Below are positions 21,101 to 27,442 of a DNA stretch of 27,526 nt, in pieces (the stretch's first letter is position 1; each line of letters starts with the position of its first letter). A program made the position numbers and the translations under genes. The notes below the pieces were generated by a model, which was not told the origin of the DNA, did not search any database, and saw only the letters and a program-made list of their open reading frames with translations. The DNA comes from Prevotellaceae bacterium UBA3849 (lineage in GTDB: Bacteria > Bacteroidota > Bacteroidia > Bacteroidales > Bacteroidaceae): NCBI GenBank assembly GCA_002392645.1, contig DGHL01000034.1, positions 1-27,526 on the forward strand. The letters are read 5' to 3'.

Positions 21101-22277
21101 AACACTGCACACGGCGGTGAAGATGGCTCCTGAATATCCTGACGGCATAGTGATACACTCGCCGTCGGCTGCCGACAACGTGGGCATCATACGTCACCTC
21201 ATGGCTGACGACAAGGATGAATACATTGCCGAACTGAAGGCGCAGCAGCGCATAATACGCGAGAACTACCTCTGTAAGGAGGCGCGCAAGGAACTGCTCA
21301 CGCTGGAGGAGGCGCGCAAGCGCAGGCACATTAAAAAGGCTGACGAGATAGCCATACCGTCGGCAGAGGCACGCAAGCCTTTGCATACTGATAATCACTC
21401 ACTGCTGCACCCTAAGGGCGGATGCCTGTGCTGCGACCCGCTGGTGCCGCTCATCAACTGGCATTTCTTCTTCTCAGCATGGGGCATCAAGGGGCATTTC
21501 CCCGAGGTGCTCGACGACCCGGAGAAGGGTAGTGAGGCACGTAAGCTGTGGCACGACGCACAGCAGTTGCTCGACAAGATAATACGCCTGCGCCTGTTGC
21601 GCTTGCAGATGAAGGCACAGATACTGCCTGCATGGAGCGATGATGAGGACAACATAGTGATAAAGGCTGACGACGGCAAGGAATACCGTCTGCCTATGCG
21701 CCGCTCGCTGAAGGACGAGGAGGAGACGAAGTGCCTGGCGGATTATCTGACCCAATCGACCCCCTCCCTTAATCCCTCCCCGAGGGGAGGGGAGGAGTTA
21801 CGCTCTTCCGCTGAAAATACAACCAACCACTCATCTGATAATCCCGACTCCACAAATAGTAATATTACTCCTCCCCTCGGGGAGGAACCAAAGGAGGGGG
21901 TTGGGGTTGACTACGTCTGCCCGTTCGTGGTCAGTGCCGGCGTAGGTCTGGCAGAGCTGCAGGAGCAATTCCGTGCTGACGGCGACGAGTATCATGCCAT
22001 CATGGCGAAGCTCCTTGCCGACCGACTGACGGAGGCGATGGCAGAGAAACTGTCGAAGGACCTGAAGGACACGCTGCACTGGGGCACGAGCAACATACGC
22101 ATGGCATTCGGCTACGGTGCCTGTCCTGAACACAGGCTCAAGGAACAAGTGTTCCAGATACTCGGGGTAGGGGAGAGCATGGGACTGTCGCTCACCGACA
22201 CCTACATGATAAACCCCGGCGAGAGCATCTGCGGACTGATATTCGCCAATACCCCAACCAAGTATTTTAACGTGTGA
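18165..22277 (+). CDS. metH: Cobalamin-dependent methionine synthase with five in-frame repeat insertions
   Basis: It moves the methyl group of methyltetrahydrofolate via B12 to homocysteine, making methionine. Domain order is complete. The homocysteine-binding barrel spans about 1-395 (DGATGTYLQ; zinc cysteines in LNCGFG and GGCCGTS), and the pterin domain about 450-715 (NIGERTNVAGS). The cap and B12 domains span about 740-1010, with the lower-ligand motif DVHDIG. The activation domain follows (about 1030-1370, AWGIKGHFPEV and MAFGYGACPEH). At 1370 residues it is about 140 longer than usual. The surplus lies in inserts at about residues 116-167, 404-450, 719-740, 862-887 and 1195-1249, all in linkers or loops and built from repeat DNA. 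The inserts are Glu/Lys-, Gly- or Asn/Gln-rich. Catalytic residues are intact, so function is expected. metF follows after a toxin-antitoxin pair. Confidence 0.96.
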   Translation: MSIKRQEILDIMRERILILDGATGTYLQGLNLTEEDFRGERFKDHPVPLKGCNDVLCLTKPEAIIGMHRAYIEAGADIIETNSFNANCFSLADYEMQDLVYEISKAAAECAAKARERGGETATMLLPTREEEEGKEGRKEEGKKEEGLFGDTASQENLIHSSNQPYSKSIIIAGSIGPTNRTLSMSGDVNNPAHRDITFEQLYNTYHEQARGLIDGGADILLVETIFDTLNAKAALKAITDLGEERGLDIPIMCSGTLSDASGRTLSGQTVEAYCASLTHGNLLSIGLNCGFGAKQLLPWLRRLSDIAPCPVSVHPNAGLPNVMGGYDETPETFAEVAKQVAAESLVNIYGGCCGTSPAHIKKLSETLKDAAYKPRPLPCDSNDGRVKPMVLSGLEALRVEHKDSSNNVAANKGRKTGEEQCEDANKGSWKGEEKKEEGKKEEGIKEENPSFYNIGERTNVAGSTKFKKLIQAKDYETALTIARNQVDNGAHVIDICMDDGLIDGVDAMTTFLNLIASEPEIARVPVMIDSSKWEILKAGLQCVQGKSIVNSISLKEGEEKFLAKARYIHSMGAATVVMLFDEEGQADSYERKVTVARRAYKLLKDIGFPTEDIIFDPNVLAVATGMPEHDDYGRAFIAACATIHKEMPEVHMSGGISNLSFSFRGNNKIRQAMHSVVLHHAIKEGLDMSIVNPAMNMRYEDIPKDMLEVVEPVVLNIKNTGISGISGKPGEPGTTEDSDDITPSERLIEYAEKVKAEEDAKKAASGGKTAEKSVADWRKGTLNERIEYAMLKGMTDYIDADTEEAYQQAGTPLGVIDNYLMPAMEEVGRLFGDGKMFLPQVVKSARVMKKAVAVLEPYMKANQNNQNNQNNQSTPSNPSNQKNSENNIVIMATVKGDVHDIGKNIVSVVTQCNGYDVKDLGVMVDCETIVNAAQQENAVAIGLSGLITPSLDEMIRVLKELRHRGMTTPVIVGGATTSTLHTAVKMAPEYPDGIVIHSPSAADNVGIIRHLMADDKDEYIAELKAQQRIIRENYLCKEARKELLTLEEARKRRHIKKADEIAIPSAEARKPLHTDNHSLLHPKGGCLCCDPLVPLINWHFFFSAWGIKGHFPEVLDDPEKGSEARKLWHDAQQLLDKIIRLRLLRLQMKAQILPAWSDDEDNIVIKADDGKEYRLPMRRSLKDEEETKCLADYLTQSTPSLNPSPRGGEELRSSAENTTNHSSDNPDSTNSNITPPLGEEPKEGVGVDYVCPFVVSAGVGLAELQEQFRADGDEYHAIMAKLLADRLTEAMAEKLSKDLKDTLHWGTSNIRMAFGYGACPEHRLKEQVFQILGVGESMGLSLTDTYMINPGESICGLIFANTPTKYFNV
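18511..18665 (+). repeat. In-frame metH insert 1: hairpin plus purine-rich tail
   Basis: CAGCAACAATGTTGCTG (18526-18542; 7-bp stem, AAT loop) leads into CTACAAGGGAAGAAG and a long G/A tract to about 18605. It is translated as Ala-Thr-Met-Leu-Leu followed by a Glu/Lys/Gly-rich run, in a loop of the homocysteine domain just before IIIAGSIGPTNRTLS. Compare insert 2, where the same DNA is read in another frame. Confidence 0.75.
19378..19515 (+). repeat. In-frame metH insert 2: second copy of the hairpin plus purine tail, other frame
   Basis: GCAGCAACAATGTTGCTGC (19378-19396) is followed by CAACAAGGGAAGAAAG, a further partial copy GCCAACAAGGGAAG and a G/A tract. Here the codons run AAC AAT GTT GCT, while in insert 1 they run ACA ATG TTG CTG, so one element is read in two frames in one protein. 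It fills the linker between the homocysteine and pterin domains. Confidence 0.8.
20325..20369 (+). repeat. In-frame metH insert 3: five 9-bp CCGGA units
   Basis: Five 9-bp units with a CCGG core encode a short collagen-like Gly-X-Ser/Pro stretch at about residues 720-737, in the linker between the pterin and cap domains. The units match those coding the N-terminus of the four-helix-bundle protein (6384-6464). Confidence 0.8.
20751..20822 (+). repeat. In-frame metH insert 4: eight 9-bp AATCAG units
   Basis: AATCAGAAT is repeated three times exactly and then degenerates through AATCAGAGT, ACTCCGAGT and AATCCGAGC. It encodes an Asn/Gln/Ser/Pro-rich spacer at about residues 863-886, directly before the B12-binding fold (IVIMATVKGDVHDIG). 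Confidence 0.85.
21751..21910 (+). repeat. In-frame metH insert 5: GC-rich terminal-inverted-repeat element
   Basis: The left arm (21751-21800) and right arm (21864-21909) are about 45-50-bp inverted copies, e.g. GGGGAGGAGTTA against TTACTCCTCCCC. They surround an AT-rich core, for a total of about 160 bp. The element is related to 512-660 and to a single end at 26188-26223. It is open throughout in the metH frame and encodes a Ser/Pro/Asn-rich loop in the activation domain. Confidence 0.8.
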
Positions 22278-22280
22278 AAA

Positions 22281-22312
22281 TTTGCAAGTATCACGGAAAA
22301 TTCTTAAATTTG
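22281..22312 (+). promoter_or_regulatory. Bacteroidetes promoter for the toxin-antitoxin pair
   Basis: TTTG (22281-22284), a 20-nt spacer and TAAATTTG (22305-22312) match the consensus fully. It starts 4 nt after the metH stop, so the module can be transcribed on its own as well as by read-through from metH. Expected start is near 22319. Confidence 0.75.
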
Positions 22313-22338
22313 CAACAGAAACAGAAAAATAAGAAACT

Positions 22339-22578
22339 ATGAATGCTGTATCACTAAATAACCTTTGGAGTTATCTACAGGGATTGTCGCTTACAAAAAG
22401 TAACCGGCAATGGTTGGCAAACCACCTCATAGAAGCTACAGACATAAAAAAAGAAAAAAGCATCATGACAGACTCTGAAATAAAAAAAGGTCTTAAAGAT
22501 GCCTTTGTACAATTGAACGAAGTGAAAGAAGGTAAACGTAAGACCAAAAACGTAAAAGAACTCCTAAATGAGTTGTAA
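22339..22578 (+). CDS. Putative antitoxin of a type II toxin-antitoxin pair
   Basis: The 79-residue, charged, helical protein precedes a RelE/ParE-like toxin gene and overlaps it by 11 bp, the usual antitoxin-toxin arrangement. An N-terminal LWSYLQGLSLTKSNRQWLANHL segment (split over residues 9-30) resembles small Bacteroidetes antitoxins that wrap RelE-type toxins. No helix-turn-helix is obvious. The Lys-rich C-terminus probably contacts the toxin. The identification depends mainly on context. It has its own promoter at 22281-22312; the ATG at 22339 lies about 20 nt from the predicted transcription start. Confidence 0.75.
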   Translation: MNAVSLNNLWSYLQGLSLTKSNRQWLANHLIEATDIKKEKSIMTDSEIKKGLKDAFVQLNEVKEGKRKTKNVKELLNEL

Positions 22579-22915
22579 TATAACCACTATTGCCAACTTT
22601 GATCGTCAAGCAAAGAAACTGGCAAAACATTACCCTTCTTTTCGCAAAGATTTTGAAGCATTTCTTTGCGAACTTTCAGATAATCCTTTTCTTGGAACCG
22701 ACCTCGGAAATGGCATACGCAAAGTAAGAATGACCATAACTTCCAAAGGAAAAGGGAAAAGTGGTGGTGCACGTATAATTACATATAACATCAATATAAT
22801 AACACAAAAGGAAGATAGAGAAGTAATACTACTCTCCATATACGATAAATCACAACAGAGTAACATTTCTGACAAAGATATCATAAAACTAAAGCATATA
22901 GCAGACAATCAATGA
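22568..22915 (+). CDS. RelE/ParE-family toxin
   Basis: The 115-residue basic protein has the pattern of RelE/ParE toxins: FDRQAKKLAKHYPSF near the start, then a central NGIRKVRMTITSKGKGKSGGARIITY stretch (broken over residues 48-73). A beta strand with VILLSIYDKSQQSNISDKDI follows near the end. RelE-type members cut mRNA on the ribosome; ParE-type members act on gyrase; the sequence alone does not decide, though the RelE/HigB mode is more likely. It overlaps the antitoxin gene by 11 bp and its stop overlaps the metF start by 4 bp (ATGA at 22912-22915), so metF translation may be coupled to the toxin. Confidence 0.85.
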   Translation: MSCNITTIANFDRQAKKLAKHYPSFRKDFEAFLCELSDNPFLGTDLGNGIRKVRMTITSKGKGKSGGARIITYNINIITQKEDREVILLSIYDKSQQSNISDKDIIKLKHIADNQ

Positions 22916-23874
22916 AAGTAATAGATATAATAAAACAGGCGGAGCAGACAGGAAAGAAACGTTTCTCGTTTGAACTGCTGCCACCACTGAAGGGCGACGG
23001 ACTTGACAAGATTAACAGTGCAATAGTGGCACTGCTGCCGTATGATCCGGCATTCATCAACGTGACATCAAGCCGCGAACAAGTAAAGTACGTGGAGCGA
23101 GCCGACGGACTGATAGAGAAGCACATAGTAAGGCGCAGACCGGGAACGGTGGGTGTATCGGCTGCCATAAAGCAGAAGTACGGCATAGAGGTGGTGCCTC
23201 ACCTGATATGCGGCGGACAGTCAAAGTATGACATAGAGGATGCTCTCATCGACCTCGACTTCCTCGGCATACAGAACGTGCTGGCTCTGCGTGGCGATGC
23301 CATGCCGGGAACAAGCCGATTCGTGGCTGAGAGAGACGGTCATGCACACGCTGAACAGTTGGTGGAGCAGATTATTAACATGAACAACGGAAAGTTCATT
23401 GACGGCGAACCTGACACCAGTCATAACACTGACTTCTGCATAGGCGTGGCAGGGTATCCTGAGAAGCACGTGGAATCGCCTAACTACCTTACCGACATGG
23501 GTTACCTGAAGCAGAAGGTTGATGCCGGAGCGGAATACATAGCAACGCAGATATGCTATGACGCCGACAAGATAATAGCCTTCCGCGACAAGTGCGCCGA
23601 GATAAACATCAACGTGCCTATACTACCCGGACTGAAGCCGTTTGCATCAAAGACTCAGCTGACGGTACTGCCGCAGACTTTCGCCGTGGACCTGCCTCAG
23701 GAGCTGGTGGACCGAGTGGTAAGGTGCAAGAATAACGACGACGTGAAGAAGGTGGGCATTGAGTGGGCCATACAGATGGGCGAGAAACTGCAGAAGGCTG
23801 GTTTCCCGGTGCTGCACTTCTATACCATGACACGCACAGAGCAGGTGCAGCAGATAGTAAAGGAACTGCTGTAA
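22912..23874 (+). CDS. metF: 5,10-methylenetetrahydrofolate reductase
   Basis: This FAD enzyme makes 5-methyltetrahydrofolate, the methyl donor used by MetH upstream, so the two genes form one pathway. The 320-residue protein has the (beta/alpha)8 features of MetF: FSFELLPP (catalytic Glu expected here), NVTSSRE, PHLICGG, NVLALRGD, the CIGVAGYPEKH stretch and ATQICYD, ending with PVLHFYTMTR. Length is normal. The start ATG overlaps the toxin stop codon; there is no room for a separate promoter, so metF depends on transcription from the toxin-antitoxin promoter or from metH. A beta-barrel protein gene follows 37 bp downstream. Confidence 0.96.
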   Translation: MKVIDIIKQAEQTGKKRFSFELLPPLKGDGLDKINSAIVALLPYDPAFINVTSSREQVKYVERADGLIEKHIVRRRPGTVGVSAAIKQKYGIEVVPHLICGGQSKYDIEDALIDLDFLGIQNVLALRGDAMPGTSRFVAERDGHAHAEQLVEQIINMNNGKFIDGEPDTSHNTDFCIGVAGYPEKHVESPNYLTDMGYLKQKVDAGAEYIATQICYDADKIIAFRDKCAEININVPILPGLKPFASKTQLTVLPQTFAVDLPQELVDRVVRCKNNDDVKKVGIEWAIQMGEKLQKAGFPVLHFYTMTRTEQVQQIVKELL

Positions 23875-23911
23875 TTATACTTATAACTGATAAAACAAAG
23901 AAAACAGATAG

Positions 23912-24529
23912 ATGAAGAGGATTTTAATTATGGCAATTACAGCGCTGATGAGCGTGACTGCCATAAACGCACAGGAAGGATATGAGGACACTCAGCACGA
24001 GGTGGCACTGAGCTACGGAGCACTGTCAACATCGCAGTGGCTCAACGTGTTTGAGCACATAGCAAGCGCCGTCTTTGAAAACGGAAAGTATGAGAACGAG
24101 CGTAACTTCGGACCAATAGGCGTAGAGTATTTCTACCGTGCAAAGAAATGGATCGGCGTAGGCGGCACATTCGTTTACGGCAGCTGCACGCAGGACATAG
24201 TAAACAGAAGCGATCCTGACAACGTGAAGAAGGATGGCGAGATGGTGCACAACTTCTTCACGCTCATGCCAGCGGTAAAGTTTGACTGGCTGCGCAAGAA
24301 GCACTTCGGCATGTACTCCAAGCTGGCATTCGGTGCCACGCTGCGCCAGGAGTCGGTTACGAGCTACAACCTTGAGAAGAACCCATCGTCAAACGACGTA
24401 ATGGTTCACGTAAACTGGCAGGTATCGCCAATAGGCATGGAGTTTGGCGGCGTGTACCTACGCGGATTTGCCGAACTTGGCATTGGCGAGCAGGGCACCT
24501 TACTGGCAGGTCTGCGCTACAAGTTCTGA
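23912..24529 (+). CDS. Putative outer-membrane beta-barrel protein
   Basis: The 205-residue protein has a signal peptide (1-20, ending INAQ) and a mature part rich in alternating hydrophobic and aromatic residues. Repeated strand-like pieces include HEVALSYGAL, IGVGGTFVYGS, YSKLAFGATL and GTLLAGLRYKF. The final aromatic Phe in RYKF is the usual outer-membrane insertion signal, so a small 8-stranded OmpA/OmpW-like barrel is likely. No precise family is recognised. It follows metF by 37 bp and may be in the same transcript. The 22-bp tandem repeat follows its stop by 19 bp. Confidence 0.7.
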   Translation: MKRILIMAITALMSVTAINAQEGYEDTQHEVALSYGALSTSQWLNVFEHIASAVFENGKYENERNFGPIGVEYFYRAKKWIGVGGTFVYGSCTQDIVNRSDPDNVKKDGEMVHNFFTLMPAVKFDWLRKKHFGMYSKLAFGATLRQESVTSYNLEKNPSSNDVMVHVNWQVSPIGMEFGGVYLRGFAELGIGEQGTLLAGLRYKF

Positions 24530-24548
24530 TGCCTCAGGCGCACCTCTC

Positions 24549-24636
24549 GTAAAAGATATCATATTACATCGTAAAAGCTATCATATTGCAAGCTAAAAGA
24601 TATCACTTTACAAGGTAAAAGATATCATATTACTGC
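24549..24636 (+). repeat. Four tandem 22-bp AAAAGATATCA repeats
   Basis: Exactly four 22-bp units start at 24549, 24571, 24593 and 24615. The consensus is GTAAAAGATATCATATTAC plus 3 nt. They are all in the same orientation, unlike the inverted copies at 3726, 5518 and 11358 that make terminators. There are no spacers, so it is not a CRISPR array. Confidence 0.85.
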
Positions 24637-24651
24637 AACATTTTTTTGTAA

Positions 24652-24675
24652 AGGTGGGTTCTAATAATTCCCACA
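24652..24675 (+). repeat. GGTGGGTTCTATAAATTA-type element (copy 2)
   Basis: AGGTGGGTTCTAATAATT is followed by CCCAC, so GTGGG (24654-24658) can pair with CCCAC (24670-24674). It lies about 40 bp before the lipoprotein start. Related to 4587-4609 and 27443-27463. Confidence 0.55.
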
Positions 24676-24712
24676 TGTATTATATTCTCTAACCCAAAAA
24701 GTAATTAACAGT

Positions 24713-26158
24713 ATGAAAAAAGTAATCTCAATGATGATGGCACTCGTAGCCATCGTGCTCATGACAGCATCGTGCAGCAAGGGCAATGAAAACGCTAAGG
24801 CTATCCCTATGGATGCACCGGTAGTTGTGAAGGCCGACTTAAAGAGCCTGGCTGAAAAAGGTGCCCTGAAGGACAACAAGGAACTGCAGACACAGATGCA
24901 GGAGAGCCTGAAGAGCCTGTCGCCTGCACTGCAGGCTAAGGCTAAGGCAGTGATTGACGACCCTATGGAGGCTGGCTTTGCACTGCAGCAGCCAATGTTC
25001 TTTGCCGTTGCCGATGCCGACAAGGACCAGTATGTGGTGGCTATCGGAGTGGACGACAAGAAGAAGGTTGACGAACTCTTCAAGTCTATGAAGGATGACT
25101 GCAAGACCATGAAGATAACCGAGGGCGACGACCAGACCGTCATCGACGACGAGGATATGCAGATAGCATACAACGGCGACCTCTTCGTGGCTACCGTAGG
25201 CGCTAAGAACGCTGCTACACTCCTCACTCAGGACAAGGACAAGAGCATTCTTTCGCAGGATAAGTATGAGAAGATGCTTGAGGGCACAAACGACATCGAT
25301 GCCTACATAGACTATGCAGCACTGACAAAGACGGCAAGCAAGTTCTCTAAGCAGGCGGCTAACGCTGCAATAGACAAGCTGACCGAGGGCATGTATATCA
25401 TTGCCAACGTGAACTTTGAGGAGAAGGAGGCTGTAATCAATACAGAGTTCTTCGGCAACAAGGAGTTCTTAAAGCTCTGCGAGGAAATAGAGAATAAGCC
25501 TTCAGGCGACTATCTGAAACTGGCTCCTGCCGATGCCTACGTGGTGGCACAGTGTGGCGTGAAGGACTTCGACAAGATTAAGGAAATACTGCCAAAGGCT
25601 GAGACTGAGCAGATAGACCAGCAGCTGAAGGCCATGGGACTTTCCATCGACCAGATTCTCAAGGCCATCGAAGGCGACATACTCATCTCTGTAGCACCTA
25701 ACGGCAGCCAGCCTATGCCACAGATTTCATTCGCCCTGGCTTGTAAGGACCAGAAGGTATGGGAGGCCATCACAAAGACGGCTGAACCAATGGGACAGGG
25801 CATGCTCGAGAAGAAGGATGCCAACAGCTACACCGCAAAGGTGCAGGCACTGGCTGGCATGGACTATACCATCAGCTATGACGGCAAGGCCATCGTGATT
25901 ACGCCTGTTACGGCTCCTGCCAAGAATTTCAACGACAACGAAAACGCCAAGGTGGTCAAGGACGGCGGCTTCTTCATCGACATGCAGCAGATAATGAGCA
26001 ACCAGCAGGTGAAGGGCATGGCTGGCAAGGACGGCGAAAAGCTTGCCGACATTCAGTCTATCTCTGGTACCAGCGGTGGCACGAAGGGTCAGTATAAGGT
26101 TACCTTCAACAAGCCTGGCAATGCCCTCGCAACTATCATTAAGATGACGCAGAAATAA
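24713..26158 (+). CDS. DUF4836-like lipoprotein
   Basis: The 481-residue protein has a lipoprotein signal peptide with lipobox TASC (C21 is the lipidated residue) and so should sit in the inner or outer membrane facing the periplasm or surface. The body has the repeated features of the Bacteroidetes DUF4836 family: an N-terminal PMDAPVVVKADLKSL segment, duplicated alpha/beta units, and a central LAPADAYVVAQCGVKDFDKI. No catalytic motif is visible and the function of the family is unknown. The mature part is rich in Lys, Asp, Glu and Ala. It is preceded by a tandem repeat and followed by a repeat spacer (26159-26229) before the permease gene. Confidence 0.8.
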   Translation: MKKVISMMMALVAIVLMTASCSKGNENAKAIPMDAPVVVKADLKSLAEKGALKDNKELQTQMQESLKSLSPALQAKAKAVIDDPMEAGFALQQPMFFAVADADKDQYVVAIGVDDKKKVDELFKSMKDDCKTMKITEGDDQTVIDDEDMQIAYNGDLFVATVGAKNAATLLTQDKDKSILSQDKYEKMLEGTNDIDAYIDYAALTKTASKFSKQAANAAIDKLTEGMYIIANVNFEEKEAVINTEFFGNKEFLKLCEEIENKPSGDYLKLAPADAYVVAQCGVKDFDKIKEILPKAETEQIDQQLKAMGLSIDQILKAIEGDILISVAPNGSQPMPQISFALACKDQKVWEAITKTAEPMGQGMLEKKDANSYTAKVQALAGMDYTISYDGKAIVITPVTAPAKNFNDNENAKVVKDGGFFIDMQQIMSNQQVKGMAGKDGEKLADIQSISGTSGGTKGQYKVTFNKPGNALATIIKMTQK

Positions 26159-26229
26159 TGCATAATTCTTAATTCTTAACTCTTAACTCCTCCCTCCCTC
26201 ACAGGGAGGGCCGGGGAGGGTCTATTAGC
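26159..26229. repeat. AT-rich repeat plus a single GC-rich element end
   Basis: AATTCTTAATTCTTAACTCTT (from about 26164, overlapping units) runs into CTCCTCCCTCCCTCACAGGG and GGGGAGGGTC, ending near 26221. Read on the minus strand the GC-rich part matches the outer arm of the elements at 512-660 and 21751-21910. A partial element or solo end is the simplest reading. Confidence 0.65.
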
Positions 26230-27438
26230 ATGTCTCTTCTCTTCCGTCTGTTAAGCAAAAACACCAACTGGTGGCTCATGGCGTGCTACACGGTGGCTGG
26301 TGTGCTCGGCGCTATGATTGTCATAGCCGGACTGCAGGCGTGGCGTGACATACGCACGCTGTACGGAATGAAGGACAGTTTCATAGGCACTAATTATGTG
26401 GTAATAACAAAACCCGTCAGTTCGCTTACTACCGTGATAACGGCAGCAGGCGGACAGGCGGGTTTTACTGAAAACGAAAAAAGGGACCTTGAACAGATCC
26501 CTGGAGTAACCGGCGTAGGCGGCTTTACATCGGCACAGTTCAGCGTCTATGGCATGCTGCAGATAGGTAGCCGCGCCATGCAGACGCAGATGTTCCTTGA
26601 GAGCGTGCCCGATAGGTTCGTTGACCTGCCCGACGGATGCCAATGGGAAGCATCTATCAACGACACGGAGATACCCGTGATAGTGCCGCAGACATACATA
26701 AACCTCTACAATTACGGCTATGCCACATCAACGGGCATGCCGCAGGTTGACGGTTCGCTGATATCACAGATACCGCTCAACTTCATCTTCTCCGGACGAG
26801 GCAACCAGCAACTGCGCTACCGTGCACGGATAGTGGCTTACACGCAACGACTGAACACCATACTGGTGCCCGACGCCTTCCTGAAAGAAGCCAACGCACG
26901 ACTGTCATACAACGCCGAGCCACAGATGCCATCGCGCATGATAGTGTGCACCGACAGCAAGAAACTGTCGCCACAGCTCATAAGCCAACTGCAGCACGAC
27001 GGCTATGAGATAGAAGGCAACGCCGCCGACCAGCTGCGCATGCAGACATTACTCTACGGCATCTGCACCGCCATCATCGTTATAGGCCTCATAGTAAGCC
27101 TGCTGTCGTTCCTGCTGCTCGTAACCAGCATCATGATAGTGGTGGAGAAAAACCGCCAGAAGATAGAGAACCTATCGCTCATAGGATACGGCAGGCAGAG
27201 CATAGCACTGACCTATCAGTTGCTCGCCGCCGCCTTCGACTGCATCACGTGGTTCATGGGTGCACTGCTCAGCACCGCGTTCTATCCATTGTTCTCCAGC
27301 CTTCTGCATGCCGTAGTGCCAACCTTCATGCCTATGAGCATCTTAAGCGCATGGCTGCCAGCCATAATCCTCGCCACTGCCTTCACCCTTCTACATGCCC
27401 TGATAGTAAGGCACCTCGTAGGCAGAGTGGTGAAATGA
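26230..27438 (+). CDS. FtsX/MacB-type ABC transporter permease
   Basis: The 402-residue protein has one N-terminal membrane helix (about 15-38), a large extracytoplasmic domain (about 45-270) with a MacB-like periplasmic core, and three C-terminal helices (about 275-305, 330-352, 368-396). This is the FtsX/MacB topology of mechanotransmission or lipoprotein-releasing systems rather than of classical transport. The segment VVEKNRQKIENLSLIGYGRQSI after the second helix matches the coupling region of the family (residues about 302-323). No ATPase gene is visible; it may lie beyond the window end. The substrate cannot be told. The ATG at 26230 gives a short cytoplasmic tail before helix 1 and follows the lipoprotein gene by 71 bp. 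Confidence 0.85.
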   Translation: MSLLFRLLSKNTNWWLMACYTVAGVLGAMIVIAGLQAWRDIRTLYGMKDSFIGTNYVVITKPVSSLTTVITAAGGQAGFTENEKRDLEQIPGVTGVGGFTSAQFSVYGMLQIGSRAMQTQMFLESVPDRFVDLPDGCQWEASINDTEIPVIVPQTYINLYNYGYATSTGMPQVDGSLISQIPLNFIFSGRGNQQLRYRARIVAYTQRLNTILVPDAFLKEANARLSYNAEPQMPSRMIVCTDSKKLSPQLISQLQHDGYEIEGNAADQLRMQTLLYGICTAIIVIGLIVSLLSFLLLVTSIMIVVEKNRQKIENLSLIGYGRQSIALTYQLLAAAFDCITWFMGALLSTAFYPLFSSLLHAVVPTFMPMSILSAWLPAIILATAFTLLHALIVRHLVGRVVK

Positions 27439-27442
27439 TTAT

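Noticed and set aside
24549..24636. CRISPR-like array of four repeats
   Set aside because: The 22-bp units are directly adjacent with no unique spacers, and no cas genes are near.
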